This document shows positions 21,399-32,383 of a DNA stretch of 64,000 nt, in pieces; the first letter of the stretch is position 1; each line of letters begins with the position of its first letter. The notes beneath the pieces are model-generated. The model saw nothing but the letters and a program-made list of their open reading frames with translations. It was not told where the DNA came from and did not search any database. The stretch lies in assembly GCA_000729835.1 (NCBI GenBank), contig JFHB01000020.1, positions 214,856 through 278,855 on the forward strand. The letters are read 5' to 3'. The position numbers and the translations under genes are program-made. This DNA comes from Atkinsonella hypoxylon. Lineage: Eukaryota > Ascomycota > Sordariomycetes > Hypocreales > Clavicipitaceae.

Positions 21399-22878
21399 CT
21401 CCAGTGCGCCAGGCCCTTGACCAAAGACTGGCCATGAGCCCCCCAGATTTGCACTGAATGATCTCCTGCTCGAATAGCTGTTGCGCTGTGTAAGTGTTTT
21501 GTAGTTGATAACAGCTGCTGCCCGTTTTGACTGTCGACTGCCTCAAGGTTATCCAAATGCCTCTTTCTTTTGCGGGATAGCTGGTGTGGTTTCTTTTGGT
21601 GCGTATCTGACAAAATCGTTGCTAGATTGAAGTCGACGAGAAAATAACGTCCGCGCTTATGGTTCCATAGGAGGTTCTCTTCCCGCAGGTCATCGTGAAT
21701 AACGCCACGACCGATGAGTAGCTTTTGTAATCGCTCCTTTTCTGGTGCGATATTGTGTTTGACTGGAACTGCATCACCCGCCCATGCCATGAGTAACATG
21801 TGAACGATATTAGCCGCTGCTAGTCGCCATGGCGTGCCCAGAGAGATACTACCTAAACATACGGCGATATGGTGGCTTTGCAGTGGTTCCAATCGCTTAT
21901 AAACCTCCAATTCATGTCCTAGACAGTTAATGGCTGAGGCGAACGTTCCTTTCCCGACAAACGTATAACCACAGTGGCTCAATGACAACTTGAAGAGCGC
22001 CCCCGTACTTCCATACTTGCCATCGCCGTCCAGAGGTTTGATTGAACGCAAGCGGTAAATGGGTTGAGCTAAGTCCTTGCATAGCAGATCTCTAAGGCAA
22101 GCTGCATTGATGGGATGCGACGAGCTTCCAGAAACACTGCGGTGTAGCATCACGTTTGGACATTTCTCATCGAGAAGTCCTTTTCTCTTGAGGCCCAGCA
22201 AACAGTTCTGAGTGCAATAAGGCCGGTCCTCGAGTTCTAACTCCCCGCTGCTTCGACCGTTGTCGCTATCTGATGTGATGTCCTTTCGTTTGCTGGAGCC
22301 AGCGTCCTTCCTCCCCTGTGACAGTTGTAAATTATGACTCCGTCCGCTGACACCACCAGCCGACTCATCATCATTAGTATTGTCGGCGTCTGGCTGCAGC
22401 TGCGGGTTGCACGATGTTCTGGTTGACTGTCGCAGCTTGACTACGAGCTTTCCGGCAGTAGTAACAGGACCCGGCATAAGATGAGGTAGAGCGTATAGAC
22501 TGGGGAGTGCCTAACAACCCAGTCTTGAGTGGTGTTGTTGGCCGACAGGAGTAGGACTGGCATGAACCGGTCTTCAAAAAGATGCGAGGCTTGGCTCTTT
22601 CAACCTCAGTTTGCCTGTCCCGGCCCGGAACGGTCGCGATGTCACCACCAGCATGCTCTTTCTCGCTCACGGTCTGTGGCTTTATTTTCAAAGTGATCCG
22701 ACGCTTTTTTGGCGCGGGCGGAGACTCGATGTCATCAACAGGCTCAGGCTGATGAGTCGTAATGAACTTGATTCGACGCTTTTTGCCTTCTGATGTAACT
22801 GGGTTTGGTTGGTATTGCTGAGCCAGTGTTGATCGTCGCACAAAGAGAAACAATGTCCAAAATAGGCATACCACATGG
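21326..22878 (-). pseudogene. Decayed fungal kinase-like domain gene
   Basis: The frame 22477-21326 encodes a fungal-expanded protein-kinase-like fold: YCTQNCLLGLKRKGLLDEKC is its hallmark entry motif, followed by LFKLSLSHCGYTFVGKGT (the nucleotide-binding lysine region), ELEVYKRLEPLQ, the catalytic-loop equivalent GVIHDDLREENLLW and YFLVDFNLATIL. In a canonical kinase these would be HxD…N and DFG/DFE; here HDD…N and DFN. Upstream, a second frame (22878 to about 22480) holds a basic linker (KKRRIKF, APKKRRITLKIK) ending in IRSTSSYAGS, which runs into the first frame only through a one-base shift around 22470-22490. No stop occurs in the kinase-like part itself, but the N-terminal join is broken. 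It lies directly downstream, same strand, of the DUF3435 remnant and may have been one long gene with it. Confidence 0.55.
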
Positions 22879-25812
22879 AGGCGAATCTGAGCTTACTATT
22901 TCCATGTCTCCTATTGTCGTGAAGACAGAGGGCTCCGCAGTCGGCGAGTCTTCGTTCAGCTTTGAACTATCGGAAGGCACAACTTCCAGCAGCGCCAACG
23001 AAGACTTCGCAGCTGAGGCCAGGTCAAGGCTTTCCGTACAAGACATGGCGGGGCTGCCAAGATACGGATCTCTATCGCCGATTATCCCGATATCGCTCGT
23101 GGTGGGTTCTTGAAAGATCCCGGTCTGAGGAAAGGCATTTTCAGGCGTCTCTTTATGTTCCGACACCAAGAACCCGTTGTGATCGTCAAAGGGTGAAATA
23201 GACAGCATGTGCTCGTTCGTGTCCGTACTCGCCATAGACAATTCTGGTGAGCTTGGTGGGAAATGAATCAGCTCTGAGATCCAATCATCCGAATTGGCCT
23301 TCGGGGTGACGCTTGCAATGTTTGAGGAACCACCAAACTTGCGGCCTTTAACCAGCTGATAACCGTGGGCATCGTGCAGATGATGGTAGCATGCGTCGCC
23401 GTTTTCGCCCGAGAAATTACAAACAGCGCATGACCATGGCCACTCGTGCTCTGTCTCCATATGATGTATCGCGTCGGCATCACGTTCCCAAGATTGCATC
23501 ATCGTCGCTGGTGAATCTTCCAACTACCTGCAAAGCAGACAGAAGGCAGGGCGGATCAAGGTATGTCGGTAAGTGATAGCACCGCAGTACTTCAATGGCT
23601 CTGTCAAATGGGTTCGGCAATGGTCTTCCCATCTATCACTAGATAAGAAAACGTTGCAGAAATAGCAAAACTTAAGTGCTGAGAATAGAACTCCATGTTC
23701 CTTGGCTGTCGCTCTCTGCCGGCAACGATGGATATGCTTGCTCCTGCGACGTCTATCGGTCAAACTGAATGATGTTAGAGTTACACTGTATTTTGCAGAA
23801 TGAATCTCCTTACCTCTGCACCACTTCTAGACAATAGGGACACTGCCCATTCTCGGGTTCCTCCCCAGGCCGATAATAAACATTCGGCGCGGAGAGTAAC
23901 AACAGCATGTCCTGCATTGCATCAAGCCTGTCTTGTTGGCTCGCGGGTGAGGATTTTAACATCTTCTGGGCCAGTCGAGCCTTCTCGGGTCTAAGCTTGT
24001 GTATGGGATTATCTGAGTTTGAGCCTGATGCTTGGCCTTGACTATTGAACAACTTCTCTCTTTAATCGTACTGAAGATTCTCGCCGATAATCTTCTAGTG
24101 TCCTTTTTTGGAGTCTATCCAAGGCTTTTTGTCGCTTTTGCCTTGCCTCTTTTTGAGTTTTCACATCAGAAGCTTGCGCTATCTTCTGGTCCCACTCCAA
24201 AATTTCCGGATCGCGGCCGATTTTGTCTTTCAGTGCGGCGGGTAGCTGGGTTGGCAGGCCCTTGTGTCGAAACTGAGCGAGGCCCTGGAAGTATTCAACA
24301 GCCGTATGGTCCGGTTTATGGCCCAGGAAGGCCGAAAAACCGTCACACGACGAAGTGTCCGCGGTGTAACTTTATCCGAAAACAGCTGTGTCAGCCCGTA
24401 TCATGTGTTGAGTTCTTTCCACAGCAGTGTATCGCTCTGATTTGATGTTAGCAACAGCTTTTGACCCAGAATTCAGTCTGCTAAACAGGGCGCTCACCAT
24501 CCAGTTGTTTTCCAAGTTCTCGTCGAATCATGTGTATCGAACCAGGCACAAAAAGATATCCAGGTATCGAAGTATATCCTGCTTGAGTCATGAACATTTT
24601 GAACATATCAATGAACAGATCATCAGTCATTGGCGCGCCAAGAACATCTCCATGCCGATCCAGCTTCCGGCAAACAGGGAGATCGCGATATTTTTCGGCC
24701 CATTCCACCTGGCCCTCACCACCATTTTTGATCATTTGACTCAGATCCACACGATCCAGAGCACCATCAGCCACAGCAAGCATAAGAATAATGGGCACGG
24801 AATCATATCGGAGAACAGATTGTTGCGGGCAAGCATTGCCGAACCTGCAGGTCATTAGTATTGTTCTAGTAAGTATAAGGGAGTGCTTGCTTTCTGAGAA
24901 TCGGGTCCTTATTGTTTTTGACGTGACGTTGTGCAAGCTTGTAGAAGGACGGCGGCTTGTCTCGGCGCGGACGTAAGACCAGTTGAATATCCTGCAGTCC
25001 GTTAATAGTGATAGAAGGTGATTATTGCGATGGTCTAACCTTGTATGGTATACCGAATTTAAGGAGCGCGCCGCGTCTAGCCCCAGTATCACAAAACAAG
25101 AGGAGTTGAAGGTGAAACTGGAGCTGGTTTCTATCAAAGATGTGTTTAGTATCTTGACCACTCCACACTTGGTCAATGAGCCGGTCAAGATCGCCTGATT
25201 GGAAGTTGAACTTTGGTTTCTGTAAATTAAGACAATATAGTTTGCTTCCTGTCCTTTCTTCGTATGGCAAGTCATTTTGCAACCACTGCGTTCTGTTAGC
25301 TTTCGATCTACTCACCAGTTCAAGATCCGTACCTCGTTGATCTCTGTTGTGTCCTCATCGCTAAGCCTCTGGCCCGTTAGCCGCAGGAACCCTGCCTTCC
25401 ATGCCTTCACTTTCCCCTGAAGGGTCTTGACGGTAGGGCAATCTGGCTTTGAGCCATCCTCGAGTCTTATACGACCACTGGATTAGAGCGCGTAGAACCT
25501 CCAGAAGTCTTTCAGATCCTCGATCTTGGGTAGCGGTGTCCCTACGCTCAGGGAGGTCGCATCGCGTTGATCAAGAGGCACGCGCTTGGCGTTAGAGCAC
25601 CACCTTTGCAAATCAGCATTCGAATCATCATGAATAGGCCGCAATGAAACTTACGCTTGGTAGATGTAGAGCACCTGACTCTGCGTAATCAGGGTCTGTT
25701 TGTTATATGTTCTGCGACCTCGCTGCTTATCACGTTCAATGTGTTCGCCGTATTGGTAGCCTGCAGATTTGGCGCGTTGCGCAATTTGGTCGAGAGTATT
25801 CCGCTTCTCCAT
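22744..25812 (-). pseudogene. Decayed DUF3435/FluG-type tyrosine-recombinase-like gene with C2H2-like tail
   Basis: Starts MEKRNTLDQIAQRAKSAGYQ at 25812. Introns with good signals (25654 GTAAGT donor; GTACGG, GTTAGA, a GC-type GCAAGC donor near 24890, GTGAGC, GTAAGG) rebuild a DUF3435-like protein. Landmarks: FHLQLLLFCDTGARRGALL (recombinase first-Arg region), DIQLVLRPRRDKPP, a long helical part (VEWAEKYRDLPVCRKLD, MTDDLFIDMFKMF), RYTAVERTQHMIRADTAVFG (H-x-x-R-like box), AVEYFQGLAQFRHKGLP, then cysteine pairs (CPYC, CYFC, CLLC, CAVC) of a degenerate zinc-finger tail. Three stops interrupt the otherwise open model: TAA 25483-25485, TAA 24372-24374, TAG 23524-23526; sense is lost near 22870. 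DUF3435 proteins include Starship captains and Crypton-like recombinases, so this may be a dead mobile-element gene. No element ends were identified. Confidence 0.6.
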
Positions 25813-26907
25813 CGTTGGGATAGGACAGGGTAATAGGCATAAAATTCACGGTTCCAACGTCCGTCTGGCATCCCATATTTGAATTGCGGCCAACTCAAAG
25901 TAAGTCGCGCCATGGTCGCGAAAGTGTTATTTGCGTTTGTGTGTGTTATGATTTCTGGTTTGTGAATGCTGGTTCAAGTTGCATGGCTCACCCTAAAGTC
26001 GCGCGAGGAGTGTGGTAGCTCACCTCAGGCATCAACCATAAACTCCAGGGGAGGGACCCACCCTGGGAGAGCCAGATGCGCAAACTCCCCTTAATTAATA
26101 GGTACTAAACCAAAGATACAAGGTGTTCATCTGCTGCCAAAGTTGATTGATTGCGAACCCGAATAATCGAATTCACTGAGCGCTAATACCCCTAAAGTCA
26201 TGGATCATGGACAGAGACAGTGACGGATCGGCAAAGCCGCTGATATACTCCTACCCGCCACCAGAGCTGCAGCAACAACAGAGACGGGAGACTTTGACAA
26301 TGCCGGGATGTCGAGCCGCATATCTCTAGATACGGTCACCAAGTCCATAATTATCATATTATCACATTCATCCACCAGATCACTGGCTAGACTGCACAGA
26401 GAGCAGCAATGTTCCCGTGGCCTGCTTCCGCTGGCGTCGGGATACGCTCGGGTGTCGGAATCTCTCTTCTCTCTTCTCTCCTGCCAAGCCACCGATCCCA
26501 CAAGCCGTGCAGTTGGGTATTTGGAAGTAAAGCACCACATGCAGTTTCATTGATAACTAACGGCCACCTGAAAGATAATGAACCAGTTAGACGGCTTGGC
26601 GCTTCCGTAAACGGAGACAGATGTCGCAGCCCAAGTCAGAATAGTACGATCTGGTCTACCCGACACCCCACGCACCAGTCGAGCTTTCCGCGGGGTAGCT
26701 TCATCTGCACGGCGCTTTTCGGTGTTGTCGGCATTGTATTGCACTTTCCTCAAAGAAAGCTACTTCGCAGCTGTCCTGGAACGTATAATATTGTCGTCGC
26801 TCTTCTCCCATCCCACAATCACAACTTCCTCCTCTCCCATCGAGGCCCCAAAAGTGCACGCATTATCATCATCAAACCCTCCGCGCCTGAACACCTAACT
26901 ACACATC
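25813..26907. other. Right edge of the accessory block and FDH promoter
   Basis: A frame at 25689-25913 (-) starting MARLTLSWPQFK overlaps the DUF3435 start in another register and is probably a shadow. The rest is the 5' flank of the alcohol dehydrogenase gene. Frames at 26205-26993 on both strands have no recognisable content. Confidence 0.4.
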
Positions 26908-28345
26908 ATGGCCGACACTGTGGGAAAGGTAGGTTCTGTATCGATGACGACTCGAAGCAGCAAAGCGACCCCTCCATAACCCCCACCTCGTGATATGAAG
27001 CACAAACCAACATTGACTTTCTTTGCGACAACAGACCATCACCTGCAAGGCTGCCGTCGCCTGGGAGGCCGGCAAGGACCTTACCGTTGAAGAGATTGAA
27101 GTTGCCCCTCCCAAAGCTCATGAGGTCCGAATTCAAATCTATTACACAGGCGTGTGCCACACAGGTAGGCGTGGCCCCTTCGAATAGCGGAAAATCCATG
27201 TACACTGACGAAGAACTCCAGATGCGTATACTCTGTCAGGGAAGGATCCTGAAGGAGCTTTCCCCATTATTCTGGGACACGAAGGTGCTGGCCTCGTGGA
27301 GTCGGTCGGTGAAGGCGTCACCAACGTGAAACCCGGCGACCATGTTGTTGCACTATAGTACGTAAAATCCCTCACTTTCTCTTGTGGTAATGCCGCATTG
27401 GATACTCTTCCTGACCAATTCCAATAATAGCACTCCCGAATGTAGAGAATGCAAGTTTTGCAAGTCTGGAAAAACAAACCTCTGCGGTAAAATTCGAGCC
27501 ACTCAGGGTAAGGGGGTGATGCCCGACGGAACCTCTCGGTTCAAGTGCAAGGGGCAAGACCTCCTCCATTTCATGGGAACATCAACCTTCTCCCAATATA
27601 CTGTTGTTGCCGATATTTCAGTGGTTGCGGTTCAGCCCGAGGCTCCTATGGATCGCACCTGTCTCTTGGGATGCGGTATCACTACCGGTTACGGTGCTGC
27701 CCGGGTCACCGCCAAGGTCGAAGAAGGCTCCAATATTGCTGTGTTTGGCGCTGGATGTGTCGGCCTGTCGGTTGTGCAAGGCGCAGTGGTCAATAAGGCT
27801 GGTAAGATCATTGTCGTAGACGTGAACCCCGCCAAAGAGGAGTGGTCTAAGAGATTCGGCGCAACTCATTTCGTGAATCCCAATGACTTGAAAGACCAGT
27901 CCATTGTCGAGAAGCTCATCGAAATGACGGACGGTGGTTGCGACTACACGTTCGACTGCACGGGCAATGTCAGCGTTATGCGTGCTGCTCTCGAGGCCTG
28001 CCACAAGGGCTGGGGCGAGAGTATCATCATCGGTGTCGCTGCTGCTGGGCAGGAAATCTCGACCCGACGTAAGTTTAAATTTGATCTCGCTCAACGTACA
28101 TGTGCATATATTAATGATCGGTTATCGTAGCATTCCAACTCGTTACTGGCAGAGTCTGGAAAGGTTGCGCCTTTGGTGGCATAAAGGGTCGCTCCCAGCT
28201 TCCTGGTCTTGTCGGCGACTACATGAGCGGTGCTCTAAAGGTTGACGAATTTATCACACATCGCATGACCTTGAGCGAGATTAAGTCTGCCTTTGATGCC
28301 ATGAAGAGCGGAGACTGCATCCGTGTTGTTGTCGATATGAGATAA
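26908..28345 (+). CDS. Class III alcohol dehydrogenase / S-(hydroxymethyl)glutathione dehydrogenase, 379 aa
   Basis: Zinc- and NAD-dependent enzyme that oxidises the formaldehyde-glutathione adduct (yeast Sfa1); as class III ADH it can also reduce S-nitrosoglutathione. Five exons: 26908-26928, 27035-27164, 27222-27357, 27431-28068, 28131-28345; 1140 nt, 380 codons with stop. Catalytic zinc site: GVCHTD, LGHEGAG and CRECKFC with the structural cysteines C-x2-C-x2-C-x7-C (CRECKFCKSGKTNLC). The class III glutathione-site region KGVMPDGTSRFKCKG and HFMGTSTFSQYTV are characteristic. Rossmann glycines: VFGAGCVGLSVVQGA. Ends TLSEIKSAFDAMKSGDCIRVVVDMR as usual. Cytosolic; length typical. One of the most secure calls in the window. 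Confidence 0.95.
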
Positions 28346-29028
28346 AGTTGTTAATCTTAGCAACTAAAAGTAGTTATACATCATAGACATGTATATAGCT
28401 ATGATTGGATTGAGACTTCTGTAAGAGCAAAGACTGTAGAGTGGTTCTTCCTCTGACGACGCAGCTAGGTTCAAGGTAGTGGGAGGTACTTGTTAATATA
28501 CGCAGGTCCCCTAGCATGACACCCTGATGGCCAATTGTACGTCACGATAATACTACAACGTGTGTGGACAGTGTATTGGTTGTGCCTTCCTGCCGGAATC
28601 CGATTCTCGTCTGCCCTCCATAAGTGGGAAATTTATAAAACAAGCGGAATTCACATCCGCTTAACTTGACATCTCGTTGGATTACTCGCTGACTTGACGA
28701 CACTACTCTGTAACATGTTGATTTTCAATCGCTGATAATATTGGTGGCTCATTCCTGTCCCGCAATGCCCTCTTTTCAATCATATTCTTGACCTGAGAGC
28801 CGTTTAAGGTAAAAATCTGTCTCAAGATGTCCTCTTGTCCTTCGCGCGGGGATAATGGTACATCCCCCTTGCTGACTGTGGAGCTCCAAAGCAGAGCGGA
28901 CAACCAACCACACTCAGTCCATTGACCAACCAGTAGCTCCTGAATCAGAAATACAGCTTCACGACATCGTCAGCTACCCAATTCTGACAACGACATCCCA
29001 TCAAGTCGCAAAGTTGAGTCGTAGAAAA
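28346..29028. other. Intergenic between alcohol dehydrogenase and endonuclease III genes
   Basis: Contains the 3' flank of the dehydrogenase and promoter of the Nth1-like gene. One minus-strand frame without start codon is listed separately (28703-28969). Confidence 0.4.
28703..28969 (-). pseudogene. Start-less open frame, possible gene remnant
   Basis: An 88-codon open frame on the minus strand with protein-like text (AVFLIQELLVGQWTECGWLS, then LRQIFTLNGSQVKNMIEKR) ending at a stop at 28703. It has no suitable ATG and begins after a TGA at 28970-28972. I do not recognise it. It may be the last exon or remnant of a lost gene, or chance. Confidence 0.22.
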
Positions 29029-30387
29029 ATGCGATCCTCGCGCCTGTCCAAAGAGACAGCAAAACTAGTCCAACATCACGCCACAGCAAGCAACACCCCC
29101 CGACGTACAACACGCTCCGTCTCGCGTTCCGCAAACACAGCGGCATCGCGAAAATCGCAAAATGCTTCCAAGACGCCCGACATAGAGGACTCTATCAGTC
29201 CGTCGGCCAAGAAGCGCCCACGATTATCCGCAGAATCGTCTGTCAAGCCCGAACTCCTCGAAGAATCACTCCATTCTATATCCTCGCCGCCAAGACCAGC
29301 ACGCCGCGCCCGCAAAGCAGCAAGCATGAAGACAGACCCTACCACGGGCGAAATGAGCATCTCACCCCCCTCTAACTGGGAGGACATGTATAACGCTGTC
29401 AGGAAGATGCGGGCGCCGGGAGGACCTGCGCACGGCGCGGCTGTAGACACAATGGGTTGCGAGAGGCTAGCGGACGAGAAGGCCTCGGCAAGAGATCAGC
29501 GATTCCAGACGCTGATCTCCCTTATGCTTTCCAGCCAGACAAAGGACACAGTCAATGCGGTGGCCATGCATAGGCTGAAGACGGAGCTGCCGGCTCATAA
29601 ACCGGGTGCACCAACTGGTCTTAATTTAGACAACGTCCTCGCCGTGGACCCCAAGATACTAAATGAGTTGATCTGGGCGGTAGGATTCCACAACAACAAG
29701 ACTAAGTACGCATCGACCCTCCTTGACAGCATACAAAACCCCCACTTTTCCCCCAAAAGAGGATACAAAAAGAAATTTTATTTTTTTTCTTTTTCCAAAA
29801 AGTCACGACTCGTCACGTAATAGAAAATAGTGCTATGGCCGCAGGCGGAGAAGGCTAAGATCAAGACTAGGTACATCAAACAAACTGCCATCATCATTCG
29901 AGACCAATGGAACGGGGACATCCCCGACACGATCACGGGCCTCACATCCCTCCCCGGCGTTGGCCCCAAGATGGCGTACCTCTGCCTCTCCGTGGCGTGG
30001 AACCGCACCGAAGGCATAGGCGTGGATGTGCACGTCCACCGCATCACTAACCTCTGGGGATGGAATAAGACTAAGACCCCTGAGGACACCCGCCTGGCTC
30101 TACAAACATGGTTACCGAGGGACAGATGGCGCGAGATAAACTGGCTGCTCGTCGGTTTCGGCCAAACAGTCTGCCTACCCGTCGGCAGACGCTGCGGCGA
30201 TTGCGACCTGGGCCTCCGCGGCCTATGCAAGGCTGCGGAGCGGAAGAAAGTCACCGAAGGACAACGCATCAAGCAAGAGATCTTCAAGGCGAAAGACGAT
30301 ATTGTGATCAAGGAGGAGGTCCTCATGGAAAAGGTGTCCGTAAAGGAGGAGGTCGTGAATGAAGCGGTGCCTCCGGAAAATAGATAG
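29029..30387 (+). CDS. Endonuclease III-like DNA glycosylase (Nth1/Ntg family), 397 aa
   Basis: Bifunctional DNA glycosylase/AP lyase of base-excision repair, removing oxidised pyrimidines. Exons 29029-29705 and 29871-30387, intron 29706-29870 (GTACGC…ACTAG); 398 codons with stop. The N-terminal ~130 residues are basic and Ser-rich, suitable for nuclear and/or mitochondrial targeting. Catalytic features: QTLISLMLSSQTKD opening the helical domain, the helix-hairpin-helix LPGVGPKMAYLCL with the Schiff-base lysine, and the aspartate in GVDVHVHRI. The iron-sulfur loop near the end reads CLPVGRRCGDCDLGLRGLC, with C-x6-C-x2-C as in bacteria but seven residues before the last cysteine instead of five. 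An acidic/basic tail (KEEV repeats) follows. The first ATG is MRSSRLSKE; no upstream ATG is in frame. The intron contains a T-rich stretch. Confidence 0.92.
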
Positions 30388-31288
30388 CGGCCAATGCTGA
30401 TCCAGAGGACACTTTGTACGAAATATGCTGTTAATTATCTTCTTCCCCGGAGAGAGGGGAAGATCAATGGGGAAGCACAAATGACTGATGGTTATGACTG
30501 GTGGTCATGCGACGAGGAGGAACCTGACTCGCCGCTAAAGATGCAGGCAGGCTTGTGATAGGGACAGGTCTGCAGACACCCTGCATGTACTTTGCCGATG
30601 GGGTTGGCTGAACCACTCAAGCGTAGACACGGCGGTGATGCATGCATGCATGCCCTACGAAAGGCTGGTTGCACAACCCAAGATCCCTCCGCGGCCGAAT
30701 TAGCCTGCTCTCATCGTTGATACCCAAGATATGGATTGTAATGAGTGCTTCAGCATCTTCACTCGGTCATGACAGCCCATGTGCGAGATGCGGCGTTGAA
30801 GTTGGGGTACTTGATAGCGCATCCATCGAAATATCGGTGTGGAGATCCACATGCATCGCGTGCATACTATATGCATCTTAAGCACAAATCTGAACTCGAG
30901 AAACCCCGGATTTATTTCAAAGCGTATTCAGAATTACCTGGGAAAGGCCCTCGTAGATGAATAAATGGACGAAGATAATATACTAGCAGATAACACCCTT
31001 TACGCCGTGCGACTGGTCACGCTGCTGTCCTGTCCTATAAATCTCCATGATAGAATACACGGCGGCTCGTTAACGCCTCTAAGCCGCCGAAAGACATGCC
31101 ACTAGGTAAGAGTCGCTCGAAGGAAAAAAAATAGCCCAAAGATAGCGAGGTCGTAATGTCATGGCTCCATCGAACGGTGAGAGTAGTTAAGAGTTTGTTT
31201 GCAGCAGCCCGTTGCTACGTTGGTTTCAGGCGGGAAGCCGGTTGGCACGTCCGGAGTCGGAAACGGTGAAGTCAGGTGTTACCCTAAT
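30388..31288. other. Intergenic between convergent Nth1-like and AN1 genes
   Basis: No gene supported. Short frames at 30642-30960 (both strands) look random. A short GCATGCATGCATG stretch lies near 30638. Confidence 0.4.
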
Positions 31289-31581
31289 CTAGACGCCACG
31301 GATGACCTGCGTTCGCTCCGCTTCCAGCTGCGCAGCGTTGCGCTCGTGCGACTGCTTTTTGCACTGTAAAATAAGAAAAGAGAGGCGTTAGCAATCTGAT
31401 CCGCCATGGTAGAGCAATTTTGGTGTTGCTGACGCACATCTTCGAGTCCACTGCACTTGTGGTCTTCCAACAGCCGGTGCTTGCCACAGAAGTGACCGTT
31501 GCAGAAGCCGCAGTCGCCGACAATCCGTTGAGCAGGCTCTCGACACTCCTTAGCGCCGCATCGAATCTTCTTGGAAGCCAT
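31289..31581 (-). CDS. Small AN1-type zinc-finger protein, 72 aa
   Basis: Starts MASKKIRCGAKECREPAQ at 31581. Exons 31581-31438 and 31363-31289, intron 31364-31437 (GTGCGT…TTTTACAG with a GCTAAC branch); 73 codons with stop. Zinc ligands follow the AN1 order: C and C in CGAKEC, then CGFC, HFCGKH, and DHKC, followed by a charged helix (CKKQSHERNAAQLEAERTQ). AN1 proteins commonly act with the ubiquitin-proteasome system or stress response; for this stand-alone small form the role is inferred only from the domain. The open frame extends upstream of the ATG to 31815 but contains no ATG, so the extension is 5' UTR. Clear family, compact gene. Confidence 0.88.
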
Positions 31582-32358
31582 GGTGAGTATATCTAGTTGT
31601 GGCAGACGGGAACTATGTAGCGAGGGCGTTCCTGTCGAGCTGTCGAGGGCAGAGTTTCGCCTTGACAATGAAAGTTGAGAAGATGCTGAGCGAGCGTTAG
31701 GAAGAGTATTTGAGATTGACAGGCCCGTCTCCGAATAAACGGCGTTCAGTGGGTCGGAAGGCAAAGGGGCGAGGTCGTGTCCACGAAGCAGCAAGAACAG
31801 AGGAGCAGATGGCAAATCAGGCTGAAAGTGAACTGCGTCAGCAGATGAGTGCTCATTTATAGGAACAAGCCAGAGAAGAGGCTAGCGGGCGGCGATGAAT
31901 CAATCACACAGGAGCCGTGGGACTCGAGTCACACGCCCCCCTGGTCTCGAGCCTGCGGTTCCACATTAGTGGTGATGTTGAGCCAGCTGGTTCGCCTCCT
32001 GGAAGTGAATATTACGGCGTGCTCCATCCGTCGTCAACGGTGGATGGTATTGTGTCCCAGCGCCGGCTCCGTAATCGATGGTCCAGAGGCTTGGTCCACG
32101 AGTGAAGCCCGGGTGGCGCCTGGCCGCCGTAACTTTGTCTGGCAGGGCAGGTGAGCGGGTAATTAAAGAGGCTGGCAGAAAGATAGGCCTAAACTGTTGG
32201 GGGCAGGATTGGTACTCAGTCTCGTCGCTAAGGAAAAAAACTCTACTGCGTCACTTCAAGGGAGATGGAAGAAGCACATGTTGACGGATTAAGTACCGCT
32301 CGGCTGCTTTGTCCCTAGGAAGAAGGCGCCTGGGCGTGATATAGCCCAGTACAGCAAC

Positions 32359-32383
32359 GCAAAGCAAAGCAAAGCAAAGCAAA
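32359..32383. repeat. Pentanucleotide repeat (GCAAA)5 followed by GGAA-rich purine tract
   Basis: Five perfect GCAAA units then an imperfect GGAAG/GGAGG purine run to about 32415. Simple sequence, strongly strand-asymmetric. Confidence 0.9.

Noticed and set aside
25689..25913. Frame starting MARLTLSWPQFK as the start of the DUF3435 gene
   Set aside because: The adjacent frame from the ATG at 25812 (MEKRNTLDQ…) runs directly into the recombinase-like sequence with a correct splice phase, so it is the better start.
31582..31815. N-terminal extension of the AN1 zinc-finger protein
   Set aside because: The upstream frame is open but has no ATG, and similarity begins at MASKK.
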